Assembly (NCBI GenBank): GCA_001938995.1
Contig: MKZN01000009.1
Coordinates: 1-64,000, forward strand
Direction of reading: 5' to 3'
Length of the DNA stretch: 64,000 nucleotides
Source: Bacillus pumilus
GTDB lineage: Bacteria > Bacillota > Bacilli > Bacillales > Bacillaceae
Shown here: positions 40,146 to 49,819 of the stretch, in pieces
Layout of the letters: the number at the start of each line of letters is the position of its first letter
Numbering within the stretch: position 1 is the first letter of the stretch
Notes under the pieces: model-generated
Database searches by the model: none
Seen by the model: only the letters and a program-made list of their open reading frames with translations
Told to the model about the DNA's origin: nothing
Program-made: the position numbers and the translations under genes

Positions 40146-41201
40146 TTATTGTTTGGCTGGGTCTTTCTGGTCAATCTCAATTTTGACGTCGACGTATTCT
40201 GGGAAAGGCTGGATGAAGCTTAAATCGTTTTCAAATAAAATATAGCCGTCTTCCCCATTCTCGATTTCTTTGAAATTAGCAAACTTATAGGTGATATACA
40301 TCATGCGGTTACGATCTGTTTGTTTAAAGTCAGCCAAGAGTCGTTTTCCTCGTTTTTCTGCTTCTTGTAAAATCGTGGTGAGCAAAATGGTTCCGACCCC
40401 TCTAGACATGACCCGGCAGGACATCAGCAACAATTTCACATGCCAGACGTCACCTTTCTCTTCTATTAATGAAAGACCAATTTTTCCGTAGGAGCCGAAT
40501 TTGTCTTCAAGTTCACAGACAAGCAGTAAATGAGCATCGGATTGACGGAAATAATCAAGCTCCGCATAATCATAGGTTTTTCCGCTTGCATTTAATTGAT
40601 TGGTACGCACTGTTAATTCCTCGGCTCTCTGCAGATCCTGCTCTCCTGCTTCAGAAATGACGAATTTCATATCTAAAGACGCCAAGAATTTCTCAGGCGG
40701 TCCTTCATATTGCGATTCTTCCTGCTCTCTTTGATCAGCTTCCCTATACATTTCTCTACGGCGTTTCGCATCCTCTGTAATAAAGGCTGGGCGGAGCCGA
40801 TCATCTGTCAGTAATGTCATATAATCGACCGCATCCCAGCATGTAATATCTGGATGAACAGTCTTCACTTCTTCTCGCTCAAATGGCTGGTCATCGATAA
40901 AGAGAATGGTGTCTTTATGAATATTCAAACGCTGGCTAATTCTCTCTAATGAATGAGACTTAGCATTCCAATGAATCTCTGGATAAAGGAACAAGTGATC
41001 AATACCGAAGGCGGAGAGCTTCTCCTTTACAGCCGCTTCATCATTTCGACTTGCGATCGAAAGAAGGATGCCGCGCTCATCTAACTCAGTTAACACTTTC
41101 TTGATAGATGGCTTTAACGTCACTTCATCTGATTCAAGTAAAATTCCATCCCATAATGTATGATCTAGATCCCAGACAACACACTTGATTTGTTTAGTCA
41201 T
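40146..41201 (-). CDS. amiF: FkbH-like glyceryl-ACP synthase (AmiF)
   Basis: HAD-family phosphatase/glyceryltransferase that loads glycerate from 1,3-bisphosphoglycerate onto an ACP. HAD motif WDLDHTLWDG near the N-terminus, FIDDQPFEREE, the RTNQLNASG block, and the conserved cysteine in MSCRVMSRG are all visible. I prefer the ATG at 41201 (351 aa), which has GAGGAGA 9 nt upstream, over the ATG at 41219 that overlaps amiE. First step of the hydroxymalonyl-ACP subpathway; AmiM carries a second, embedded copy of the same domain. Confidence 0.87.
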   Translation of the reverse strand: MTKQIKCVVWDLDHTLWDGILLESDEVTLKPSIKKVLTELDERGILLSIASRNDEAAVKEKLSAFGIDHLFLYPEIHWNAKSHSLERISQRLNIHKDTILFIDDQPFEREEVKTVHPDITCWDAVDYMTLLTDDRLRPAFITEDAKRRREMYREADQREQEESQYEGPPEKFLASLDMKFVISEAGEQDLQRAEELTVRTNQLNASGKTYDYAELDYFRQSDAHLLLVCELEDKFGSYGKIGLSLIEEKGDVWHVKLLLMSCRVMSRGVGTILLTTILQEAEKRGKRLLADFKQTDRNRMMYITYKFANFKEIENGEDGYILFENDLSFIQPFPEYVDVKIEIDQKDPAKQ

Positions 41202-41215
41202 TCTTGAATCTCTCC

Positions 41216-42073
41216 TCACATGTCATATTGAAAAAAGCCCTTACCCGATTTCTTCCCGTATTCGCCAGCGTCGACCATTTTGACAAGAAGAGGACACGGC
41301 CGGAACTTAGGATCTTTGTAGCTCTCATATAAAACAAGCAATGAATTCAAAATCGTGTCGAGTCCAATCAAGTCCCCTGTCGCAAGCGGACCCATTTTAT
41401 GACCAAAGCCTCCGCGGAAAATTTTATCGACATCAGCTGGTGTAGCGACTTGATCTTGCACTGCCCAGATGGCTTCGTTAATGGTCAGCATGAGCACACG
41501 GTTGGAAACAAACCCTGGGAAATCGTGTACCACAACTGGTGTTTTATCAAAAGATTTCAAGAAACCTTTTGCCGTTTCGACCGTTTCATCAGAGGTCGCT
41601 TTCCCCCTAATCACCTCAACAAGCGCTTTAAGTGGAACAGGATTCATAAAGTGCGCCCCAATGACCTTCTCTGGGTGGTGCATCAATGATCCTACCTTTG
41701 TGATGGATATGCAGCTCGTGTTTACAAAATAAATCGTTTCTTTGGAACAAATATCACGAAGTTCTTCATAAATCGGCTGTTTAATCTCCCAGTCCTCGGT
41801 CACATTCTCAATCACAATATGTGCATCGTGTAAGCCTTCAAATGAAGTCGCTAACTGGATGTGTGCCAATACCTCATCTAAAGACAATGAGATTTTCTTT
41901 TTTCTCATAAATTGAACCAGTTGGTACGTTTTTTTGATTTTTTCTAACGCTTCGTTTAGTTTTTCTTCTGTGATATCGACTAATGTGACTTGATAACCAT
42001 TTGCTGAAAGGTCTAGTGCCATATCAGCCCCCATCACACCTGCTCCAATGACGCCTATGTGCCTCGTGTTCAT
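41216..42073 (-). CDS. amiE: 3-hydroxyacyl-CoA dehydrogenase-like enzyme (AmiE)
   Basis: 285 residues; Rossmann motif GVIGAGVMGADMA at the N-terminus, catalytic histidine block GAHFMNPVPLKALVEVI and PGFVSNRVLM typical of 3-hydroxybutyryl-CoA dehydrogenases. In FkbK/ZmaG/XcnB-type clusters this enzyme oxidises the primary alcohol of glyceryl-ACP. Start and amiD stop overlap (ATGA). Confidence 0.88.
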   Translation of the reverse strand: MNTRHIGVIGAGVMGADMALDLSANGYQVTLVDITEEKLNEALEKIKKTYQLVQFMRKKKISLSLDEVLAHIQLATSFEGLHDAHIVIENVTEDWEIKQPIYEELRDICSKETIYFVNTSCISITKVGSLMHHPEKVIGAHFMNPVPLKALVEVIRGKATSDETVETAKGFLKSFDKTPVVVHDFPGFVSNRVLMLTINEAIWAVQDQVATPADVDKIFRGGFGHKMGPLATGDLIGLDTILNSLLVLYESYKDPKFRPCPLLVKMVDAGEYGKKSGKGFFQYDM

Positions 42074-42780
42074 TTCTCCAACACTCCAATTCGCTTTAAA
42101 ATGACATTGATTTTCTCTACCACTTCATTTGTTAATTGATGAATAAAAAAATGATCTCCATCGAATTCATAAAAGGCACAATCTTCACTTGTATATTGAT
42201 CCCAATCATCTAAATCGAATAGCACAGAAGGCAAATCGCGCGTTCCATAAAAAATGGAGATGGGACAAGCGGCTGGATCCACTCCATCACATTGATAGGT
42301 CTCTAGAAGCTGAAAGTCTGCTCTTAAAATCGGCAGGAAGAAATCAAGCACTGCATGGTTATCAGCCAATTCCTCAGGAACGCCTCCCATTGCAATAATC
42401 GCCTCTTTTAATTTCTCACCTGAAAGCTGATGATAGACTTTCTTTTCTGGGATATGTGGCGGAAAGCGACCAGAATAGAAAACATGGACAGGCTCTTTGT
42501 GTAACCTCTTTCTCATTCTTTTTTGTAATTCGTATGCAAGAACCGCCCCCATACTATGACCGAAAATGGCATAGGACTCCCCTTCTTTTAATGCAGTAGA
42601 CGCCTGTAAATAAAGATCATCTGCGACTTGGTGTAAATCGGTCAGCACAGGCTCTGTCATTCGAGTCCCATGCCCGGGGAGTTCAAGTGCCTGAATTTCT
42701 ATCGACCGGTCTATATAAGATTTCCACGTACTGAAGACGGTGCTTGCCCCACCTGCGTACGGTAAACAAAATAATTTCAC
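42070..42780 (-). CDS. amiD: Type II thioesterase (AmiD)
   Basis: Alpha/beta-hydrolase thioesterase of the GrsT/SrfAD type (236 aa from the GTG). Motifs: LFCLPYAGGAS near the start, ELPGHGTRM, nucleophile GHSMGAVLAYELQ, Asp in YGTRD, His in DGDHFFIHQ. It normally removes wrong acyl groups from carrier proteins; since no module ends in a TE it might also help product release. A longer reading frame starts at 42828, but the GTG at 42780 has GGGAG upstream and overlaps the amiC stop as GTGA, so I take it as the true start. Confidence 0.88.
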   Translation of the reverse strand: MKLFCLPYAGGASTVFSTWKSYIDRSIEIQALELPGHGTRMTEPVLTDLHQVADDLYLQASTALKEGESYAIFGHSMGAVLAYELQKRMRKRLHKEPVHVFYSGRFPPHIPEKKVYHQLSGEKLKEAIIAMGGVPEELADNHAVLDFFLPILRADFQLLETYQCDGVDPAACPISIFYGTRDLPSVLFDLDDWDQYTSEDCAFYEFDGDHFFIHQLTNEVVEKINVILKRIGVLEK

Positions 42781-43757
42781 GAAACACCACACTCCCTTTT
42801 GCATTTGCTTGTTAGCTCGTGAAGCCAATTCTTCTCATCATGGATGATCTGTTCTAAGGAAGCCTTTATTTTCGCCTGATACCTGCTCGACATGTCACCT
42901 GAGAATAGGAGTTTCGCTGCCTGATGCCTTGCTGTCTCCCATTCTGCTAAAATACGTTCCATCCCACTTACCAGCTCTGGTATCTCCTCTTTGATCAGAT
43001 GCAGCCGATACAGCTCCACCTTCTTCGTATTGATTACCTGATTAAAAGATGTGACGAGCGCCTCGATATCATTCACTTGCGGAAACTGTTCATAAAATGT
43101 TTCAAGTGCTGTGATGCCTTTCCCTAATGCGGCAAGCTGCTCATACATATTGCGCAGGAAATAAGCGGTTTTATCAGCAAATCGTTCAGTCGACACCTTC
43201 GCTGGATCAAAGTGAAAAGCCGCATATGAGTGAAATTGATTATTCGGCTGAAAATACTCATGAAAGGTGTCATACCCTTTCTGAACATCTCTATATGGCA
43301 ATACTTGATGCTCATATGACAAATTATCTAAATGCCGGTTTTCTAATACATTGAATGTCTGCTGCTTTTCATGAAAGCCGGTGATTAAAATCGAATGGCG
43401 GCTGTGTATCGTCATATATTCTTTTCTGCCTCGCTGAACGTAAGGATCAATCCATACAATGACCGGACGATTCAGCATCACATCTTGTTTGACCTGTTCA
43501 ATGAGATTGGCGCATTGGGTGATTTTCTCCACTTGAATGCCTTGTAAATTCATAATCCTTTCTGGATCATGTGCCGACATCCAGTCCATATGCAAATATC
43601 CATCTTCTGAAAGACCATATGCAAATTGATCATTTAATAAGTATGGGGCTACTTCTTGCTCATACATTTTCACAATGGGAAAATAGCAATTGAAGAAACA
43701 GCTACGATAAAACAATTCATTATAAGGATGAATGCCCGATATCTGTTTGATGGTCAT
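42777..43757 (-). CDS. amiC: BtrH-like acyltransferase/cysteine-peptidase fold protein (AmiC)
   Basis: 326 residues. The N-terminal half resembles the BtrH N-terminal family (papain/C39-like fold): a candidate catalytic Cys in RSCFFNCYFP near residue 20, the IHSRHSILITGFHE block near 118-131 and FNVLENRHLDNLS near 135-147. BtrH of butirosin transfers an acyl group from a carrier protein. The C-terminal half is helical and not recognised. AAGGAGAGG precedes the ATG; it overlaps amiB by 38 bp and amiD by 4 bp. Its role in this pathway is unknown; acyl transfer or release is inference. Confidence 0.7.
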   Translation of the reverse strand: MTIKQISGIHPYNELFYRSCFFNCYFPIVKMYEQEVAPYLLNDQFAYGLSEDGYLHMDWMSAHDPERIMNLQGIQVEKITQCANLIEQVKQDVMLNRPVIVWIDPYVQRGRKEYMTIHSRHSILITGFHEKQQTFNVLENRHLDNLSYEHQVLPYRDVQKGYDTFHEYFQPNNQFHSYAAFHFDPAKVSTERFADKTAYFLRNMYEQLAALGKGITALETFYEQFPQVNDIEALVTSFNQVINTKKVELYRLHLIKEEIPELVSGMERILAEWETARHQAAKLLFSGDMSSRYQAKIKASLEQIIHDEKNWLHELTSKCKRECGVS

Positions 43758-45261
43758 CTTTTTGCCCTCTCCTTCCAGCAGTTGTTGTCATCGTGAACCC
43801 TTTGATGAAACCAATCGTACAAAACCAAACAAAAAACAAATAATAAGAGATGGCTAGTTCAATTAGAGAAGATGGACCCCATACAAAAATCATCTTCCAA
43901 GGCAGCCCGTTAAAGGCAACTTGCGAAAGGATCATTGGCATGCTCAACACACAAATCAACAGCAAAACCCAGCCTAGACATTTCATCCAAACACCAAGTG
44001 TCATGACCCGCTTCATCACAACGCCTCTTTTCACACGATTCCGCCACTTGATAAAACGAAGGATCGATATGATTTGTAGCAAGATCAAAAGGCAGGTGAC
44101 TGCTAGACTCAATTGATCAATCAACTGAAATGGATCAATCGATGCTTCCACTTGATCATTTGTTCCATTGATCGTGTTGGCAATAAGACGAGCTGTTTGC
44201 TCGGTATAGCTGCTATTCATATTGGCTAAAACACCGATCGCAACACCTGCTTCTGGTTGGATGAGGAAAAACGACGAATAATTTGGATTGGAACCGGCAT
44301 GAAATAACGACTTCACCTGCTTGTCCCTTTTTTCTATATACCAGCCAGCATTGTAGTAGACATGCTTCCCTTCATCTGGAACGTTCACTGTCAAATGGTC
44401 AGGGTGTATTACAAAACGTGACCACATTGAATCGATCAATTGATACTGAAGCCACGTACCAACCTCCTGACTATTCATGGCAATATAGCCAGCGGGAGTA
44501 TTGCCTCGATATACCGGTGCGTGATAGACATGTGGAGCAAGGAATTGCAGTTTGAATCCCTCTGACATATCACCATGTTTGATTCGTGTCAGACCAGCTT
44601 CCGTTTGATCAAGTTGAAGCCTTTGGAATAGACCTTTCATATAGGTTTCATACGACTGTCCCGTCACATTTTCAATGATGAAACCAAGGACATCATAATT
44701 GATCGTGGCATATTCAAAGGAACGTCCTGGTTTGCGATGAAGCTCCGTTGTTTTCAGCTGCTGGACTGTTTTCTTTAATGCATCCTTTGCATCATCTGGC
44801 TGGATGAGCGCAATAGATTGAAAAGGAATACCACTTGTGTGGTGCATCAATTGTTCTACTGTAATCTGTTGAGGCTTCCCATGAAACGTTGGTGAAAACC
44901 CTGGAATATAGCTACTCACTGGCTCTTTCAGATCAATTTTCCCCTGCTCCTTCAAATAGGCGATGGCTAAAGCGGTAAACGCCTTTGAAGTTGAACCAAT
45001 TTCAAAGAAAGTGTTTTTTGTGATAGATTTCTTTTTTTCTCGGTCTCCATAACCAAACCCTTTTTGATACAACACTTGACCTTTCTTCACAACCACAACC
45101 GACATGCCTGGTATTTGTGCTAGCTCCATCTGTTCTTTGATTACTTGATCAATGGCTTTAGGGGCAATCGCTACATTAGCATTTGCTTGGTAAGCAAACA
45201 TTCCGAACCATAGCGCAGCTAGAACAAATGAAATGCAGACAACATGCTGATTCATTCTCAT
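43720..45261 (-). CDS. amiB: Prodrug-activating D-asparaginyl peptidase, membrane-bound (AmiB)
   Basis: 513-residue serine peptidase of the beta-lactamase/ClbP fold. Signal peptide or anchor at 7-28; SxxK motif STSK in EIGSTSKAF (about 90); Tyr motif YATINY (about 195); HAGSNPNY block (about 335); then three C-terminal transmembrane helices (about 378-400, 425-445, 465-490). ClbP, ZmaM and XcnG share this layout and cut an N-acyl-D-Asn cap from colibactin, zwittermicin and xenocoumacin precursors outside the cytoplasmic membrane. Start overlaps amiA as ATGA, fitting the C-A(Asn)-PCP-E module made just before it. Confidence 0.9.
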   Translation of the reverse strand: MRMNQHVVCISFVLAALWFGMFAYQANANVAIAPKAIDQVIKEQMELAQIPGMSVVVVKKGQVLYQKGFGYGDREKKKSITKNTFFEIGSTSKAFTALAIAYLKEQGKIDLKEPVSSYIPGFSPTFHGKPQQITVEQLMHHTSGIPFQSIALIQPDDAKDALKKTVQQLKTTELHRKPGRSFEYATINYDVLGFIIENVTGQSYETYMKGLFQRLQLDQTEAGLTRIKHGDMSEGFKLQFLAPHVYHAPVYRGNTPAGYIAMNSQEVGTWLQYQLIDSMWSRFVIHPDHLTVNVPDEGKHVYYNAGWYIEKRDKQVKSLFHAGSNPNYSSFFLIQPEAGVAIGVLANMNSSYTEQTARLIANTINGTNDQVEASIDPFQLIDQLSLAVTCLLILLQIISILRFIKWRNRVKRGVVMKRVMTLGVWMKCLGWVLLLICVLSMPMILSQVAFNGLPWKMIFVWGPSSLIELAISYYLFFVWFCTIGFIKGFTMTTTAGRRGQKDDHQTDIGHSSL

Positions 45262-48200
45262 TGAAATAACGAATCCATTTCTTCAAGGGACATGTCCACT
45301 GTTTCAAAATCAGACGGTGTAAATTCTATCTCTTCCTTCTCAAGACAATGCTGAACGATTCGTTCTATTTGGCGTTCGAGTTCATGTAATAGCTGCGTCA
45401 TTTCTGTTTCACACAGCTGCTTCTCGCTAAAGATCAGATGGAAGATGAGTTGTCCGCCATGAATGGTTGCGACCATTTCGATTTCAGTTGTCAGCTGATT
45501 ATCCAATGCAGAATCAACACCTGAGGTAAAATAAGACATCTGATAATCAGACGATTGTTTAAGTACCTGATCGACTTCACCTAAATAATTGAACCGCAAT
45601 TGTGGTGCTGAATGATCTGGGAGCTGCTTCTGAATCAGTGACAAAAGCCCATAACCCGCACCTTTATTGGGTACCTCTCGTATCGTTTCTTTTACATTAC
45701 GAATATGATCTGATAGTGCATCTGGCACGTTGATCGTTAGCGGATACATGGTCGTAAACCAGCCGAACGTTCTCGATACATCGATATCTCCCTGCACAGC
45801 ATCCCTGCCATGACCTTCTAACTCTAAAGAAATCCGTTTCTGATTTGTTTGCTGATCACAAGCTTTTGTTAAAGCAGCGATTAACAGTTCATGCAATTGC
45901 GTTTGGTATGCTTTGTTCGCTTGATTGATCAATTGATCCGTCAGTTCTGCTGATAAGGCTTTTGTCAATTTCTTTTCTTCTCTGACATACCCCTCATTTG
46001 ACTTCACTTGATACAAAGGCTGAATATCTTGGACCTCTCTCTGCCAATAGCTTAATTCCTCTTTTAATTCATCTGATGTTGCATATTCATCTATTCGCTC
46101 TGCAAATGTCTGATATGAATGGGTCTTTAACGGTAGAATGTCTGCTGTGACCCTCTCGGCATGTAATAACTTGATCAAGTCTTCCACAAGAATTTGCCAA
46201 GACATCCCGTCGGCTAACAGATGGTGAGCTACAAAGACAAGATGCGACTGATCAGCGGCTTGGCAAAGCGCTGCCTGAATTAAAGGTCCCTCATAAAGAT
46301 GAGTGCTTTGCTTTAACTCATGACCTACTTCTTTTAATGCTTCATGAACTTGTTCCTCTGACAGTTCTGTGAAATCGCGTGTGATCAGCGGAAGTTGTTG
46401 AATGTCCTCATCATAAAAGAGTGTAGTTGTTGTCTCATGTACTTTTATCCTTAATGCATCATGATGGAAAACGAGTGCTTTTAGGGCCCCCTGTACGATT
46501 CGTTCATCCAGCCTCTGCTCGGAATGAACAATGATGGATTGATGCCAAAAATGTTCGTTTTTTAACTGTTGTGACCAGAACCATTCTACAATTGGAATCG
46601 ATTTCACATCGCCCCTCACCTGCTCTTGCGAGATAGGTAGTGCAGGTTCCTTTTGCACAACTTGGACCATTTCTCTAAAAATGGGATATGTGAAAATATC
46701 TTTCGTTTTTAAATAAAGTCCCTGTTCTTTCAACTTTGCGATAAACTGAATCGCCTTAATCGAGTCACCACCAAGCTGATAAAAATGATCAGAGGGTTCA
46801 ATCGACTCTTGTCCTAATATGTCTTTTGCTGTTTCTAGTATGACCTCTTCAATGGCAGCTGTTTCGCTCGACCATTCAACCTCTGTTTCGACTTGAGATT
46901 GTAATGGATCTGGCAATGCTGATCGATTGATCTTTCCATTTTGAGTAAGAGGGAGTTCATCTAAGACGACAATATATGCTGGTACCATATAAGCCGGCAG
47001 CTGATCTGATAGTTTTTTTCTTAGTAAAAAGGTCGTCAGCTCTTTTTCTTTTAAGTCAATATAAGCAGCCAGCTGTTTTTCCCCAGCCTCATCGGTTAGA
47101 TCAATGACAACTGCTTTATCGACTTCATCGAGTGCCATAAGCGCAAGTTCAATTTCGCCCAGCTCAATCCGGTATCCGCGCAGCTTGATTTGATGATCAA
47201 TCCGTCCAATATATTCAATTTTTCCATCATTTGCTCGTTTGGCAATGTCACCTGTTCGGTACATGCGGCGTTGACTCACAAAGGGATTGGAAAGAAAGCG
47301 TGATTCCTGCAAGTCAGGTCTTTGCCAATATCCTCTGCCAACACCTGCGCCTGAAATATACATTTCTCCTACTGTTCCCGGTAACACCACTTGCTGATCC
47401 TCATCTAAAAGATAGATCTCTGTGTTTGGCATTGGCACACCAATCGACACAGATGCCCCACCATCATCTTGATGAAATAAATGAATCATACAACCAACTG
47501 TTGCTTCTGTCGGTCCATATTCATTGAATATCGATATTCTTCCATCGCTTGCATCTACGATTCTTTTTGCCAACGCTGCAGATAATTGCTCCCCGCCAAC
47601 AATCATCCGTTTCACAACTGATTGAGAGAGTGCTTCATCGGTTAATAGTGCCATATGTGCTGGCGTCAATTTGATCACCTTTGCTTTTTGATCTAACAGA
47701 ATATGTTCTAGTAAAAATCCTGGATGATCCTCTTGGCGATAGATCATCACCGTACTTCCAATCACCAATGGCGTATAAATCGATGTAATAGTTAAATCAA
47801 ATGCAATCGAGGAATACAGTGCAAAATGGTCATCTGCTGAATCTGTATAGTGTGTTTTGGCAGACATGATATAGTTCACTAAACTACGATGCTCAATCAT
47901 GACACCCTTTGGCTGTCCTGTAGAGCCAGAAGTATAGATCATATAGGCGACATCCCCAGCATCTCCAATGAATGGATATACCGAATCATACTGAACCAAG
48001 TCATCCCACACGTTGTATATGTTGTAAGTATCACCTTCTAATGGGTATAACGTATCTTTTTCAGTGAAAAACAGCTTCGCCTGGCTATCATCCAAAATGA
48101 ACTGTATGCGTTCTTGTGGATAGTCAGGGTCAATCGGTACGTATGCACCGCCCGCCTTTAAAATCCCAATCAGCAAAACGATGAGTTCTGGTGAATGATT

Positions 48201-49727
48201 CATACATACAGCAACAAAATCATGTCGCCGCAATCCGTGTGCTTGCAGGAAATGCGCCATTTGATTGGTTTTCCTCTCAAGTTCACCGTATGTCATCACA
48301 TGAGGTCCATCCTGAAGTGCGATGCGATCAGGAGAAGTTTTTGCCATCTCTGTGATCAATTCATGTATTTTTTGATCCTTTGGAAAAGACATGCTTGTAT
48401 CGTTCCAATGATAAAGCTCTCGATGTCTCTCCTCTTCTGTCATGAGCAGCATCTCTTTGAGGCGCTGTTCAGGATCGGTGAGAATTTGATCAATAAACAG
48501 TAGCAACCTCTCATGAAGAAAGTCGATGTCTTCTTTACGATAATCTGATGTTTTGAAGTCGTATTGCAGCTCAATTTGTCCTTTTTCATCCCATTCTTTC
48601 ACAGCCACTTGTAAGCCGTAGGGCTGGAATCCATTGTAAAGCTCTATGTATTCGACCGCGTGACCTTCCATCTCTTGTACCATATTGGTGCTGTAGGAGT
48701 TGATAAAGATGTGGAAAAGCTGATCGTACCCTGCTTTTGCAAGCTGTAAATCTTTGACGAGCGAATCATATGGATAGCGTTGATGCAAGAAGTAAGTCTT
48801 ATAGTTTTTTTGAACATCTGCTAGACTTTCTAGCAATGTAAGCTGAGGATCGATTTTTAATCGATAAGGCATTGTGCTGACGGTCATACCGGATGTGGCT
48901 TTTTCTTTCTGACCTGACCGGTTGAGTACCGGGGTCCCAATGATAAAATCTTTTTGTTGGTATTTTTTATGTAAGTAAACGAAGAGGCCTAAGGTAAATA
49001 AAGAGTTGATAGAACAATGATGGGTTTCTATAAAATGATAGATTCGTTTTGAGAGTTGTCGATCAAGATAATGGTTTTGTCGATGGCCTTCAATTTGGTC
49101 AGTTCCTTGTACCAAATAACTATCAGACACATCAGATAAAGTTTCTTTCCAAAATTGCTGATCTTTTTTAAATCTAGGGGATTTCAGATATGTCGATTCT
49201 TTATCAATAAAAACAGAATGATTGTCTGCTTTATGTTCGAGTGAGGAGCTTTGTATAAGAGCAGTGTAAAGTTGACTAATCTTGTCGATGATGACTTTCA
49301 TCGACCAGCCATCTGCTACAGTGTGATGGCATTTGATAAAATAGCCGGATTGATGTTCACCGACTTTTAATACGGCAAATTGGGCGAGAGAGGTTTCTAG
49401 TAATTGAAACGGTGTTTTGAAGTCTTTTTCAGCCCATTCTATCATCTGTTCATGTGTTGAAAACTCATAGGCTGGGATATCGATTTTGGCGTTTGGATCA
49501 ACATATTGAAGTATGTCTCCATCTCGCTTGACTAATTTCAGACGAAGTGACTCTGTCGTCTTGATACAATAAGCAATGGCCTGCTTGAGTTTGTCGAGCT
49601 GTAATGGTCCATTGACGAAGATAATACCGCCAATATGATTGATCGGTGTCTCTGGATAAAATGTTTCCATGTTCATCACGCGCCGTTGTGGATGTGTTAA
49701 TGGCAAATATACTAAACTACCAGTCAA
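45258..49727 (-). CDS. amiA: NRPS C-A(Asn)-PCP-E, makes N-acyl-D-Asn cap (AmiA)
   Basis: 1489 residues: starter-type C domain (HHTVADG near 134), A domain (YMIYTSGSTGQPKG; pocket D-L-T-K-I-G-E-V-G-K, the asparagine code with one conservative change), PCP (GGDSIK near 988) and epimerisation domain (HHLLADG near 1168, EGHGRD, FNYLGE). It joins a fatty acyl group to Asn and epimerises it, producing the prodrug cap removed by AmiB. The start is a TTG at 49727, supported by AGAGGTGG a few bases upstream; no better ATG exists. First gene of the biosynthetic operon, with a promoter candidate in the 92-bp gap to the exporter gene. Confidence 0.93.
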   Translation of the reverse strand: MTGSLVYLPLTHPQRRVMNMETFYPETPINHIGGIIFVNGPLQLDKLKQAIAYCIKTTESLRLKLVKRDGDILQYVDPNAKIDIPAYEFSTHEQMIEWAEKDFKTPFQLLETSLAQFAVLKVGEHQSGYFIKCHHTVADGWSMKVIIDKISQLYTALIQSSSLEHKADNHSVFIDKESTYLKSPRFKKDQQFWKETLSDVSDSYLVQGTDQIEGHRQNHYLDRQLSKRIYHFIETHHCSINSLFTLGLFVYLHKKYQQKDFIIGTPVLNRSGQKEKATSGMTVSTMPYRLKIDPQLTLLESLADVQKNYKTYFLHQRYPYDSLVKDLQLAKAGYDQLFHIFINSYSTNMVQEMEGHAVEYIELYNGFQPYGLQVAVKEWDEKGQIELQYDFKTSDYRKEDIDFLHERLLLFIDQILTDPEQRLKEMLLMTEEERHRELYHWNDTSMSFPKDQKIHELITEMAKTSPDRIALQDGPHVMTYGELERKTNQMAHFLQAHGLRRHDFVAVCMNHSPELIVLLIGILKAGGAYVPIDPDYPQERIQFILDDSQAKLFFTEKDTLYPLEGDTYNIYNVWDDLVQYDSVYPFIGDAGDVAYMIYTSGSTGQPKGVMIEHRSLVNYIMSAKTHYTDSADDHFALYSSIAFDLTITSIYTPLVIGSTVMIYRQEDHPGFLLEHILLDQKAKVIKLTPAHMALLTDEALSQSVVKRMIVGGEQLSAALAKRIVDASDGRISIFNEYGPTEATVGCMIHLFHQDDGGASVSIGVPMPNTEIYLLDEDQQVVLPGTVGEMYISGAGVGRGYWQRPDLQESRFLSNPFVSQRRMYRTGDIAKRANDGKIEYIGRIDHQIKLRGYRIELGEIELALMALDEVDKAVVIDLTDEAGEKQLAAYIDLKEKELTTFLLRKKLSDQLPAYMVPAYIVVLDELPLTQNGKINRSALPDPLQSQVETEVEWSSETAAIEEVILETAKDILGQESIEPSDHFYQLGGDSIKAIQFIAKLKEQGLYLKTKDIFTYPIFREMVQVVQKEPALPISQEQVRGDVKSIPIVEWFWSQQLKNEHFWHQSIIVHSEQRLDERIVQGALKALVFHHDALRIKVHETTTTLFYDEDIQQLPLITRDFTELSEEQVHEALKEVGHELKQSTHLYEGPLIQAALCQAADQSHLVFVAHHLLADGMSWQILVEDLIKLLHAERVTADILPLKTHSYQTFAERIDEYATSDELKEELSYWQREVQDIQPLYQVKSNEGYVREEKKLTKALSAELTDQLINQANKAYQTQLHELLIAALTKACDQQTNQKRISLELEGHGRDAVQGDIDVSRTFGWFTTMYPLTINVPDALSDHIRNVKETIREVPNKGAGYGLLSLIQKQLPDHSAPQLRFNYLGEVDQVLKQSSDYQMSYFTSGVDSALDNQLTTEIEMVATIHGGQLIFHLIFSEKQLCETEMTQLLHELERQIERIVQHCLEKEEIEFTPSDFETVDMSLEEMDSLFQ

Positions 49728-49773
49728 TTACGCCACCTCTACTTTTCATATAATGAAGTTTTTCTACGAATAC

Positions 49774-49802
49774 ATTAAAGCACACAATGGTATTTTTGTA
49801 AA
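49774..49802 (-). promoter_or_regulatory. Candidate sigma-A promoter of the ami biosynthetic operon
   Basis: On the minus strand: -35 TTTACA, 17-bp spacer, -10 TTTAAT, between the exporter stop and the amiA TTG; predicted leader about 40 nt. It would drive amiA to amiN (about 42 kb). Transcription through from the exporter gene is also possible, since I see no terminator in the gap. Confidence 0.5.
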
Positions 49803-49819
49803 TATTTGAGATAGAATGT

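Noticed and set aside
8785..49727. A wholly unknown antibiotic or a zwittermicin/paenilamicin cluster
   Set aside because: Shared elements (Asn cap, hydroxymalonyl genes, ClbP-like peptidase) occur in those clusters too, but the Leu plus four-malonate logic with KR pattern on/off/on/off fits amicoumacin specifically.
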